A stretch of DNA of 64,000 nt from Azolla caroliniana (lineage: Eukaryota > Polypodiophyta): contig JBHGNT010000022.1 of the NCBI GenBank assembly GCA_043228905.1, positions 868,001 through 932,000 of the forward strand, written 5' to 3'. The notes beneath the pieces were generated by a model. The model did not search any database, was not told where the DNA came from, and saw only the letters and a list, made by a program, of their open reading frames with translations. Each line of letters starts with the position of its first letter. The first letter of the stretch is position 1. Positions 32,388 to 42,905 of this stretch are shown here, piece by piece. Both the position numbers and the translations under genes were made by a program.

Positions 32388-34439
32388 CTTGAGTGCTAAA
32401 ACATATTTACAAAAATGTTCGGATTACCATGTGTTTACCTAGATTCTTGGCGCTCGATTTTCTTCGAAGACATGATTCACGTTGTCGATGCTTAGGGGTA
32501 GATGACAATTTGGTGTTGCGTGCTATGGGCTCTTTGTGCTTTGTCTGTTCTGTGTGCTCGTGTGCTTTGTTCTGCGTTGTCGTAAAGATCCGTCACTACG
32601 TGTGGATCGTGAGGCGGAACCGCCGGGGTTCTGGACTGGAAGGACTCGAAGTTTGCACTAGCTTTAGCGAGAAAGGATTTAAGGTAGATTGAAGAGAGAG
32701 AGATTGAGATAAGATAGAATGCTTGACTTTAGATTGAGAAAGATTGAAATGGAGAAAGAGATTAAGATTGAACCCTTTACTTTAGATTTGAGGAACAAGA
32801 TATATCATCAATTGGATAACGATTTTTTTTTCTTAATATTAATTTTGATATAAAGTACAAAGCTTGCTTGATTAATCCCTCACCCCGTTTTTCATGTGAG
32901 GGTACAAGACATGCATAGAATGCATGTTTGCCATTTGGCGTTCATGTATTACATGTGATGCATGATAACCATATCACTCAATCAAGCTCTAATATTAGAA
33001 TTTACATGTAAAAGTATAATGATAGAAAAAACATTTTTAAGGAAATGACTAAGCTTAGTGGTAAGTCTATTGCCTCCTATCTTGGAGGTGCAAGGTTCAA
33101 GCCTTGCTTGTATCCCTTTGATTACAAATTTCTAATAGGTTTTTTAGTCTAGATGATTTTGTTCGTTTCACACCAAAATCATCGCGATCAACCTATTCGA
33201 TCGATCCGTCTATCCGGTCCAGTTCTAGTTCCATTACGAGTAGTTAAGCCACAATTTAGCCCAAGAACATTCTGTGCTCCACTCATAGACAGAGAGTAAT
33301 AAGTTCTAGCTCTACTTATATACTGTGGGATCTTAATTTGTCCTATCTATGTGGGATAGTTTTTGTTTTTCTCTTCTTCTTCTCAAACTTTACACTCACA
33401 TAACTTGACACTAAGTTGTCCATTTCACATGTACTAAAATGCATTCGGAAGCTCTTGAAGACATCCATCTTTTCGTACCAAGATATAAAATAATATCTTC
33501 ATTATTATTGTTTCATATTGTGTGTGAAGAACCACACTCGATTTTGTACATTCCATGCAATTTTCACATTGTTGCCAAAAATCTTCACGATAGCGTGTGA
33601 GTGATTGAGAAATGAGGAGGTCTTCCTATTTATAGGGATTGACCACAATGGTTAAAGTAACCACAGTCACTTTAACCAGGGTTGGTAAGCTTAAGGTTAG
33701 TTAGTTAGACCTAAGAAAGAGTTAGTTAGTTACTTTATTTAGTACATAATCTTGAATGTACCAATCACTCTCTAATGGATTTGAATTAAATGATGCTTAT
33801 GAATGAATCAATGATTAAATAATCAAACTAATATATTAATGATTATTTTATACTCAAACTAACATACAATGACTTTGAAGGTCATGAAAGAAATAATGAT
33901 AGAGGTTCATGAATGAACCAATGATTGAAATCTCAAAGCAACATTTTTATGACTCTCTAATGTTTTGTATTAAAGATGTGGCCATAATGAACCAATGATT
34001 GAAAAGGCTTATATTTAAAATGGTGGGCATGAATGAACCAATGATTGAGAAGTTCTATATTAAATATGGGTACCATTAATTAACCAATGATTTTAACTTT
34101 AAGCCAACATATATATGGCTTGGTAATGATTGTAATTATATTATACTTCATGGCTAAAGTAAATTTAATTTAAATTATATATTATAGGATTAATAAGGTA
34201 TAAAATATAATTGATTCAACTTTATACTAACTAGTTTCAGTAATTATTAATATGTTGAATAAAATTATTATATTAAAAATAATATCTTTATTTATTGTAT
34301 TAATATAATATTAAATAATATAGACATTATATTGAGGGAGCTTCTATTTAGAGAGGAGTTTATGTTTAGAGAGGAGCTTATTAGTTTTTTATATTAGCCC
34401 AAGCACATAACTTAAAGAGCTCTGTGTGGACCTTGAGCC
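32388..34439. other. long non-coding stretch upstream of T1
   Basis: No convincing gene. 32440-32690 is less AT-rich and holds a 99-codon open frame (32393-32692) without recognisable domain. A tRNA-like segment is at 33053-33115: GCTTAGTGGTAAG resembles a D-arm/A box and AAGGTTCAAGCCTTG a T-arm/B box, but no acceptor stem closes. 33410-34330 is AT-rich with short dispersed repeats (33795-34095). The promoter of T1 should lie at the right end; no clear TATA is assigned. Confidence 0.55.
33795..34095. repeat. dispersed short repeat ATGAATGAACCAATGATTGA
   Basis: Five copies or near copies occur at about 33800, 33909, 33975, 34027 and 34073, with irregular spacing of about 50-110 bp in AT-rich DNA. 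The irregular spacing argues against a simple satellite. No function can be read. Confidence 0.7.
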
Positions 34440-37112
34440 ATGAGTGAAGACTCACCGTTCTCGATTGAAGAATATTGTTTGTCATCAAACTCTTCGTTTT
34501 CTATCGAAGAGTATTGTCTATCGACAGACTTACCATTTTCTATCGAAGAATATTGTTTGTCGACAGACTCACCCATTTCTATCGAAGAGTATTCTCTGAG
34601 CTCATCTTCACCTACAACACATGTGAATAATGACACATGTGAAGAGTTCTCTATTGAAGAATACGATATTAATAAAGATACGGAGAATGAAGGTAGTGCT
34701 AATGAAACATTGAACATCATGGGCGATGGTCACAACAAAGAATTGGATTGTAACAAGGTTACACCAACTTCTATGCAGGAAGAAAAATCTGGAAGCCTTA
34801 TGCATATTAGAAGAATCCCACGTAGAATTCGTCTGGCCAGATTTAACTTGGTGACATCAGATAAGCATATTGGATTTGATGTCAACAAAATATGTTGTGC
34901 TAGTGGTTGTATGTCTATGATTGGAAAATCAAAGTTGCGAGAACTAAGGCGATACTATTTTTCGATGACTGGTGATAAGCAAGACGCTTACCTCGGGTCA
35001 CATATGCAACTAGTGTCTGACAAATATACGGGGATCAAAGTATCATTCGAGTATTATATCTTCCATGCGCAACAGATATGTAGAGTTGCATTCAAAATTG
35101 CGTTATGTGTTAGTAACATGCGACTACATAGAGTACAACGTCTACTTAGGGGGGATCAGATGCTCAATTGTAAAGAGGTTCCAAGTATGAAAGGTGCAAT
35201 TGGAAGACATGCTATTGGTTGGATGAAAAGTTATATTCAGTTAAATTGTGAAGTAATGCCCACTACAGGTAGGATGCATCTCTCTGATAATTACACACGT
35301 TAGGAAGTTTATGATGTCTATTGATCTGATATGGTGGGCTCACGTAATAAATCTGTCACATATAGCCAATTCACAAGATTATGGAGAGCTCGGTTTTCAA
35401 ATGTTATCATTCCACGTAAAGTATGCATGGGGTATTGCTCCATTTGTGCAAATCTTAAAAGTTTGGCTAAAGGTGCAAAGACATCAATGGAAAAGGATAT
35501 GAGTAAGAAGTTACTACAAGAGCATCGTGAGGCACAATCGTTAGAATGAAAGAAGGCGATGCATCATAGAGAGAAGTTTTTGAAGAGGCCCGAACAATAC
35601 ATGTGCTTAATGATAGATGGCATGGACCAGAAGAAGACGTGCTTGCCGCATATGCGGAGCCTCCCCAAAGACGTCAATGATGAGTGCCTTGTTCAAATGC
35701 ACTTGGTGGGATGCTTGGCTTATAATAGGTCTGTTGGACTTCACATCTTCATTACATACCCCAATGTTCACAATGACCCTAACCTAACAGTTACAATGAT
35801 TCACCGAGTTTTGATGTGGGGCCAACCTTTGCCCCCTGTTCTATACATTCAATTGGACAATATTGCTAGAGAGAACAAAAATTCAATTGTGTTTGGCTAT
35901 CTAAGTATATTGGTCAACCAAGGATTGTTTAGAAAAGTGAAAGTCAATTTTCTTTTGGTTGGCCACACACATGATCATATAGATAAGATGTTTAGCACAT
36001 TCTCCAAACAGTTGTCTCGGCATGATGCTTTCACATTACCTAAACTATTTGATGTCATTTGTGATGCATATACACCACGCCCAAAAGTGTTACACTTGAA
36101 GGAGGTATATGACTTTAAGAGATATATATCAGATGGGGGTGTTGGGAATGTTAAAGTGCTTGCCCAGTTAAACAATATAAGCTTCAATCACATTTTTATG
36201 ATAAAGAAAAATGGAATAAGTGGTTCTACGCTTTTGTATGCTAAACAATATTCATCTTCTACAACATGGGAACTTGAAGGTGGTTGCCAGTTATTACTTT
36301 GTATACCGAGTACAATTGTCCATGGAGCTAACCAAATGCCAATTGAGAAGAAAGGATAGTTGCATAGTGACTTGGTATCGGAACAAAAACAATTATGGCT
36401 CCAAGCCTTAGAAGAAAAAGGAAAGCATATTAAGCCCGCCAAGAAATATGCCACACAACAAGACATGTCATGGTGGGATGTATTTTTTAGTGATCAGAAA
36501 GGAATTATAGACAATTGTGTATTTGGTGATAATTGGAATTTGGAAACACCATTCACATGGTCGCTACAACATGATCATGTAAATAAAACTCCAGAGCAAC
36601 CAACAAATGCGATTAATGACAGTTTGGTCCATCCACAACAAAGAGACATTTATGTGGGACCAAGGATGACCAAAGCAACCGAAGCTAGATGGCAAGGCAA
36701 TTTGCAAGAGCTCGTGGCAGGGATGTTGCTTACAACGCCGGTTGATGAGAACTCACATGGCCACCAATTTTGGGTTGGTAAAATTCTAGAAGTGCTAATG
36801 CATGAAATAGAAAACACGATCAAGTCTATAAACGTTCATTGGTGCAACACTAGAAGTGCAAATGCTTTTACAGGTAAGTATACATTGGAGATGATTGAAT
36901 GCCCAACGACAAGGGGAGGTAGGAAGAGGAAGCGAAACATTCATAACACCTCGACCCTTGATATCTCTGATGTGCATATCATCGTGTACGACTTCACGCT
37001 TACAAAAGACGAAAGATTAAGGAAGTCAACAATAGATACAATAAAAGAAAAATTACCAGGTCTACAAGGTGGCTCGAGTCGAAGGCAAACGAGATCTGCT
37101 ACATATAACTAG
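34440..37112 (+). pseudogene. T1: DDE/DUF7869-like transposase-type gene with four in-frame stops
   Basis: One frame of 891 codons runs without any indel and is interrupted by TAG 35301-35303, TGA 35322-35324, TGA 35547-35549 and TAG 36357-36359, all explicable as C-to-T changes. Codons 7-75 contain five FSIEEY repeats. A Cys-rich part follows (KICCASGCM near 154; YCSICANLKS near 340). The catalytic-looking part has IDGMDQKK (Asp 393), YIQLDNIARENKN (Asp 473) and LLVGHTHDHIDKMFS (Asp 512/515), a pattern I know from plant and animal DUF7869 proteins thought to be RNase H-fold transposases. Codons about 735-815 (RDIYVGPRM, FWVGKILEV, INVHWCNT, FTGKYTLEM) look like an Agenet/Tudor-type chromatin-binding fold, then a basic RGGRKRKR. 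T2 shows the same order. Divergent to M1. Confidence 0.75.
34458..34613 (+). repeat. 39-bp coding repeats giving 13-residue FSIEEY units
   Basis: Four units with a 13-codon period (Phe at codons 7, 20 and 33; Ile at 46) read FSIEEYCLSxxxx, and a fifth FSIEEY stands at codons 70-75. T2 has isolated FSFEPF, FSAEEY and FSIEPF in the same N-terminal place. An aromatic-acidic short motif repeated this way may bind a partner protein. Confidence 0.9.
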
Positions 37113-37207
37113 AGTCAAACCATTTGGTTTATGACGAAGATAATGCATAGTTGATTGGTACATCCGAGGATGACGAGGATGAATCATCATAGTATATTAG
37201 TTATAGT
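37113..37207. other. 3' flank of T1 up to element C
   Basis: Ninety-five bases after the T1 stop, ending in ATAGT, the target duplication of C. The flank continues at 42911 on the far side of C. Confidence 0.8.
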
Positions 37208-37616
37208 TGTCAGAACCAAGGATAAAAGATAGAGTGATGGAAGAATGATAGAGAAGAATGGATGTATAAGATAGAGAAAGAAAGAGAATGGATACAAGAT
37301 ATGTAATGAGAGCTAAAGACTGGTGTTGATTCGAATTGATTTGAGAATACATGTATGCGCTTATTTATAGGTTCCTATAGAATAGCTTAGAGATTTCTAG
37401 AATGTTCTAGAATGTTCTAGACCTAGAATGCTCTAGGACATTCTAGAACATTCTAGAATAATCTACAGTTTTTACAATAATCAATGTAATACAAGAAGTA
37501 GCTTTTATTGTTTCATATAACAATAAGCTATCTTAATGGTTGAGGTTTTCAAGTATGAATTACAAGGTTCGAGGTTCAAGTCCGGGTGACGCCATAATGG
37601 TCATGTGTTCATGACA
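37208..37616 (-). repeat. 3' LTR of gypsy C
   Basis: TGTCAG...TGACA ends. On the element strand it starts TGTCATGAACACATGACC, has the HSE cluster and TATAAATA, then a pyrimidine-rich tail. On the opposite strand the U3 start carries GGTTGAGG and GAGGTTCAAGTCC, resembling tRNA A and B boxes. Confidence 0.97.
37362..37458 (-). promoter_or_regulatory. heat-shock element cluster and TATA box, LTR of gypsy C
   Basis: 37395-37417 holds five alternating TTC/GAA modules with exact 2-bp spacing, and 37441-37458 four more. TATAAATA (minus) is at 37362-37369, with the nearest HSE 26 bp upstream. The same pattern is at 42684-42706, 42730-42747 and 42651-42658 in the other LTR. Nine consecutive perfect modules are far more than chance and are a textbook heat-shock-factor target. 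Confidence 0.85.
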
Positions 37617-40600
37617 CTATCCCTCCTTCGAGAACGCTGAGTGGAAGTCGGCGTTAACATTGTTGGGCCGGGCTTGTTTGGATAGTGACGATGGAAGTCG
37701 TTGACCAGAGCTTCAGCATTACAAACGTTATCGATGGGTTCCCAAGTGCGATCACTCGGAGGATAACCAAGCCAATCAACTAGATAATAAAGCTTATTGC
37801 GCACAATCTTAGAATCGAGAATAGCAGCTACCTCGTATTCGGGGCCATCCACAAGTTGTATAGAAGGCGGTGGTGGCACGACACGATTAGGAATTAAAGA
37901 GGTGTGGCAAGGTTCCAAAAGAGAGCTATGAAAGACAGGGTGAAGCCACATATGTGCAGGAAGGTTAAGACGAAATGTTGCATCATTAATCTTCGCCGTG
38001 ATGACAAAAGGACCTAAGCGTTGATAGTCAAGCTTAGCACACGGTCGGGTAGTCTTGATGTGACGACGAAGCAACCATACATGGTCACCAACCTTAAACA
38101 GAGACTTAAGACGATGTCGATCGGCATTGGTCTTATGGTGTGCTTGCGCTTTCTGAAGATGTGACGATAACTCAAACTGGATTTGTTGTAGTCGGTGGAG
38201 GTGATGCGCCGCACTAGGGTTTCGTGACACCTCGGGAAGATCCAGTATACACCATCGAGGGTGGTTGCCGGTGTAGGCAAAGAAAGGTGTAACTTTGGTA
38301 GAAGAGTGGACCGTGTTGTTGTATGCAAACTCGGCAAGATGTAAAATTTTACTCCAATCATCTTTTTGATAACTAATGAAACATCGAAGATATTGCTCGA
38401 GCGTTTGATTTGTGCGCTCTGTTTGTCCGTCAGTTTGTGGATGATAAGCCGAAGAGAGTTTGCAAGAGATTTTGAGGCCTGCCCATAGGTGCTTCCAAAA
38501 GTGTGAGATAAATTGAGGACCTCGATCGCTAATAATATCATTCGGGAGACCATGATGGCGAAACACTTCACGCATAATGAGATCTGCAGTTTCTTCACTA
38601 TTGATGGTCTTTACACATGGTACAAAATGTGCCATCTTGGTGAACCGATCCACTACTGTTAAAATAGTATCAAAGCCTTTGGAAGGTGGCAGATCCGTAA
38701 TGAAATCCATAGAAATAAACTGCCATGGCTTGTTGGGAGGGGGTAATGGTTGTAGTAAGCCATAAGGGTGATGCCGGGGTATTTTGGCGCGACAGCAAGT
38801 GTCACAAGTGCGAACATAATCTTCGACAAATTTTTGCAAGTGAGGCCACCAAAATGAATGCTTCACCAGCTCAATGGTCTTGGAAATACCAAAATGTCCA
38901 GCCATGGGGGCATCATGACAATGTTCCAACACTTGAAGTCGGGGTGATCCGTCGGGGACGTAAAGGAGATTCTTGTAGAAGAGTAAACCATCTTGCCACT
39001 TGAAGTCCTGATAATGTTGAGATGACCCTGGCAATGTGGAGCAAGATGGACGACTTGAACCACAGTGGGCTAAGACATCCTTAGCAAAATCATCCGAATG
39101 AAGTTGTTGCTGAATAGTGTCAAGAAGGGTAGAATCAAGTGGTGTGGCATAAATTGTTGTTACCTGTAGCTTTGATGGCCCGAGGAGAGTTTGCTTTTGA
39201 TTGTCAAAGGCCGGATCTCCAGGTCGAAGGGCTAGATATGAACGCCGAGACAGAGCATCTGCTTTCCCTTGTTGTTTTCCGGGGCGAAAAATGATCTTGA
39301 AATCGAAACGCGTTAGAAATTGGGCCCACCGAGCTTGTCGTCTATTTAATACTCGAGCTGTTTGAAAATATGTGAGATTTTTGTGATCACTATAAATGAT
39401 AATCTGATGAGGTGATCCTTCTAGAAAATGACGCCATTGCTCGAATGAGTCGACCACACCTAGTAACTCCTTGTCATGCACCTCATAGTTTATCTCCGAA
39501 ACAATAAACTTTCTCGAGTGAAACGCGACTGGATGTATCTACCCGTCCTCGCCTGGTTGCGATAGGATACTCCCCAATGCAAAGTCTGATGCATCCGCCT
39601 CAATAGTAAATGGCTTTTCAGGATCAATATGTGCTAGGATGGGTGCTGATGTGAATGCCTCTTTCAGCTGCGTAAAAGCCTTGTCTGCTTCGATACTCCA
39701 AAAAAATGCTTGATTTTTCTTGGTGAGTTGAGTAAGGGGCAACACAATGCTTGAATAATTATGTATGAATTTGCGATAGAAGTTCGCAAATCCGAGGAAA
39801 CACTGGACATCCCGAACTGAGCATGGGGGTTTCCATTCCAATATTGTTTGGACTTTTGCCGGGTCCATGAAAACACCCTGGGATGAAATAGTGTATCCCA
39901 AAAATTCAACTTGTTTGCAATCAAAACTGCATTTCTCAAGTTTGGCGTAAAGACCATACTTAGGCGTTCAAGTACTTGCCGCACATGTATATCATGCTCC
40001 CCCTGTGTTTTAGAGTAAATCAATAGATCATCTAGGTAGATGATTAGAAAAATATCCAAGAAATCCCGGAAGATGTCATTTGCCATATGTTGGAATACGG
40101 CAGGTGCATTTGTGAGCCCGAAAGGCATGACTGTATACTTGAAATGACCATACCGAGTACGAAATGTTGTTTTCCACTCATCTCCCGGCCGAATTCGAAC
40201 AAGATTATATGCACCCCTTAGATCAATTTTGGTAAAATGCTTTGCCCCACCAATGCGTTCTAAGAGATTGGAGATTAAAGGTAAAGCATACCTATTCCTT
40301 ATGGTGACTTTATTTAAGCCTTGATAGTCCACGAACAAACGAAGGGAGCCGTCCTTTTTCTTCACAAAAAAGATAGGAGCACCAGTTGGAGACTTTGAAT
40401 GTCGAATAAACCCATGTGCAAGATTTTCCTCGATGTATTCTCGAAGAACCTCAAGCTCAGTGGGTGATAAATTGTAAATCAGACCCCACGAAGGCTCTTT
40501 TCCTGGTTGGAGATCAATAGGACAATCGTACGGCCGATGCTTTGGAAGAACACTAGCTTTGACTTTGTCGAGAACATCAACATAGTCTTGATATTTTTTG

Positions 40601-41270
40601 GGAATTTGGATGTCTGAATTCCCTTGAGTGACACTAGAAGGTGTCACTGATACTGCAAATAAGAAAAGGTCCTCCTTGCCTCCCACTTGGTGCAATTGAT
40701 GCAATGTGATGGCTGAAATTCGATGAGAAGGATATGGTGCATCGGTAGAACTATATACTTTGGGAGGATAATCCCGAGTTCGATCCTTGAGAATGATATT
40801 TTCTGCTAAAGGGCACCTAATTTCTCGCTTCCTCCAATCGATTCTAGGGTTATGTAGCTCGAACCATGGCAAACCGAGGACAATTGGATGCTCAGGACTA
40901 CGGATTATGTTAAAGGAAACTACACATCCTAAATCACCCAAGAGTATGTGTATTGGCTCAGACTCTTCAAATATCTTCCCGGAAGCTATGGGGCGTCCAT
41001 CAATCACTACTACGTAAATTGGACAAGGAAGTGTATGCAAGGATATTTGGTGTTTTTGGGCAAAATCTCTATCCATGAAACAAGAATTGGCTCCAGTATC
41101 TAAGAGGGCTTGGACTTGAAGTTGACAACTGGGTGTCCTAACTTGTACTAGGGCTGAGAAGACTCTACTAACATGCTTGGAAGAAATGGAACCCACACTA
41201 GGTTGTACATATCTAGGGTTGTCCAACCAAATGGCTCCTATTTTGGCCGGACTTATTCGTTTGACTCCTC
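37601..41270 (-). pseudogene. pol of gypsy C (protease, RT, RNase H, integrase, chromodomain)
   Basis: The frame is open from inside the gag end, shifted by -1 (about 41270). Protease: LLDTGANSCFMDRDFA near 41100. [39 protein letters not shown] near 40030. A frameshift lies near 39960-39905, after the RT palm. RNase H: 39901-39480, with a TAG at 39539-39541 where element D has Gln in GDDGQLHPIAF. Integrase: HHCC (CHDAPMAGHFG to CDTCCRAK), MDFITDLPP, ISDRGPQF, and Glu 36 residues after the second Asp. The chromodomain is at 37900-37700 (EYEVAAILD, YYLVDWLGYP, RTWEP). Only two lesions, so it was intact until recently. Confidence 0.95.
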
Positions 41271-42416
41271 TTCTAATTGGCTTAGGACTTCAAATTTATT
41301 GGACAAGGGTGGATTATTCATAATATTAGATTCACTAACTACTTCTAAAATGTTGGACTCATTTTTATTGTCATAGTGAATTTGATTTACCTGATGTCTC
41401 GGCCTACGGGAGCAATGAATGGCTATATGTCCTGGACCTCCACAATATAAGCACAGATGGTTTCCTCGACGACGTTGCTTCTCTTTGTCTGACAACGGTC
41501 TTCGTCGTTGAGTCATATCGATCTCCATGGGTGTAGGACTATCCATTGGGACTGGACTACGTGTTTGCCTTGGAGTTGGAGCAGGGCTATACATTTGCCT
41601 TGGGGATGATTGCGCCGTTATTGATGCATAAGTTGGTGTGAATCTAGATCTTGTTATTTGTTGTTGTCGCTCACATCGACGCTCAAAAAGGCGATTATCA
41701 CACCGTATTGCTCGACTAATAGCTTCTGTAAGTGACCTTGGATCCTCGGGGAAGGTAAGAAGTAAGTCTTTGACATCACTACGAAGGCCTGAACGGAATT
41801 GCTCCATTAGGGCTTGTTCATCCCAAGGAATATCGCTTGCGATGAGATGGAAATTGGCAACATATGTTGAAGCTGGTTGATCACCTTGACGAAGTGTACG
41901 AATCTTGTTGATAGCTGTTCTCGCCCCATCAGTATCTCCGAAACAAGCCTTAAATTCCTTGATAAATTCCTCGAAATTATTCAGTAGAGGAGAATTGGTC
42001 TCTAGCAATGGAGCAAACCACGACAACGCTATGCCAGTCAATAAAGTGCCCACTAGCCCGACTCGTGATGCATCTGTTGGATAACGTGCGGGATGCATTT
42101 GAATCACCAACCGTACTTGATTCAAAAAACCTCGGAAATGCGCCCTCGACCCATCAAATTTAGCTGGGAGGCTAATTTTGGGCTCCTTGATAAGTCCATG
42201 ACCTTCAACCCTTTGTTGTTGTAACACGACGATTGTCGACTCTAACTGTTGCACTCGTCGCGTGAACTCCTCTTGTTGTTGTTGCTTCTCTATAGTAACC
42301 TTTTGTAGATCCCCAAGTAGACGTTGATTCTCTACTTCAAGAGATGCGAACTTGGATTTAAGGTTCTCCATTTCTGCAACAAGGGTGAGATATTCTTCTG
42401 AGTTAATGGCAGCCAT
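41253..42416 (-). CDS. gag of gypsy C, 387 codons, intact
   Basis: It starts MAAINSEEYL at 42416, 80 bp inside the 5' LTR. Residues 5-70 are a heptad-rich, Gln-rich coiled-coil-like segment. The capsid core runs from about 85 to 250 (KFDGSRAHFRGFLNQVRL, YPTDASRVGLVGTLL, FGDTDGARTAINKIRTL). The CX2CX4HX4C knuckle is CLYCGGPGHIAIHC near residue 325. It ends LEEESNE-stop. The pol frame overlaps its last codons in -1. Gag forms the virus-like particle and binds element RNA through the knuckle. It is full-length compared with the damaged copy in B. Confidence 0.93.
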   Translation of the reverse strand: MAAINSEEYLTLVAEMENLKSKFASLEVENQRLLGDLQKVTIEKQQQQEEFTRRVQQLESTIVVLQQQRVEGHGLIKEPKISLPAKFDGSRAHFRGFLNQVRLVIQMHPARYPTDASRVGLVGTLLTGIALSWFAPLLETNSPLLNNFEEFIKEFKACFGDTDGARTAINKIRTLRQGDQPASTYVANFHLIASDIPWDEQALMEQFRSGLRSDVKDLLLTFPEDPRSLTEAISRAIRCDNRLFERRCERQQQITRSRFTPTYASITAQSSPRQMYSPAPTPRQTRSPVPMDSPTPMEIDMTQRRRPLSDKEKQRRRGNHLCLYCGGPGHIAIHCSRRPRHQVNQIHYDNKNESNILEVVSESNIMNNPPLSNKFEVLSQLEEESNE

Positions 42417-42441
42417 GGTTTCAGGATGGTTACAAAGGAGG

Positions 42442-42482
<41 letters not shown>

Positions 42483-42488
<6 letters not shown>

Positions 42489-42496
42489 AATCAAAC
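42483..42496 (-). promoter_or_regulatory. putative self-priming primer-binding site of gypsy C
   Basis: On the minus strand GTTTGATTTGAATT directly follows the LTR, with no TGG tRNA site. TTGATTTGAATT pairs with AATTCGAATCAA at 42615-42626 (12 bp, one position a G-U wobble). That segment starts 32 nt below the first T of TATAAATA (42658), the expected RNA 5' end. Compare the covarying pair in B (10162, 12851). Confidence 0.65.
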
Positions 42497-42905
42497 TGTC
42501 AGAACCAAGGATAAAAGATAGAGTGATGGAAGAAGGATAGAGAAGAATGGATGTATAAGATAGAGAAAGAAAGAGAATGGATACAAGATATGTAATGAGA
42601 GCTAAAGACTGGTGTTGATTCGAATTGATTTGAGAATACATGTATGTGCTTATTTATAGGTTCCTATAGAATAGCTTAGAGATTTCTAGAATGTTCTAGA
42701 ATGTTCTAGACCTAGAATGCTCTAGGACATTCTAGAACATTCTAGAATAATCTAGAGTTTTTACAATAATCAATGTAATACAAGAAGTCGCTTTTATTGT
42801 TTCATATAACAATAAGCTATCTTAATGGTTGAGGTTTTCAAGTATGAATTACAAGGTTCGAGGTTCAAGTCCGGGTGACGCCATAATGGTCATGTGTTCA
42901 TGACA
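42497..42905 (-). repeat. 5' LTR of gypsy C
   Basis: 409 bp with four differences from the 3' LTR. It contains HSE blocks (42684-42706 and 42730-42747), TATAAATA (42651-42658, minus) and the predicted RNA start at 42626. A (GA)n tract (about 42445-42482) lies in the untranslated leader between primer site and gag. Confidence 0.97.

Larger units (their letters stand above)
37208..42905 (-). mobile_element. complete Ty3/gypsy chromovirus C
   Basis: LTRs of 409 bp each (37208-37616 and 42497-42905) are flanked by the target duplication ATAGT (37203-37207 and 42906-42910). I count four differences between the LTRs (for example at the TCTACAG/TCTAGAG and GTAGC/GTCGC sites), about 99 percent identity, so the insertion is young. 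The order on the minus strand is 5' LTR, self-priming site, gag, protease, RT, RNase H, integrase, chromodomain, 3' LTR. Pol has one frameshift and one stop. It lies 95 bp downstream of T1. Confidence 0.97.

Noticed and set aside
32393-32692. 99-codon open frame as a host gene.
   Set aside because: Cys/Val/Arg-rich product with no domain, no splice context and no neighbour support.
33053-33125. Possible tRNA gene.
   Set aside because: D-arm-like and T-arm-like parts exist but no acceptor stem pairs and the anticodon loop is one base short. Kept only as a tRNA-like segment.
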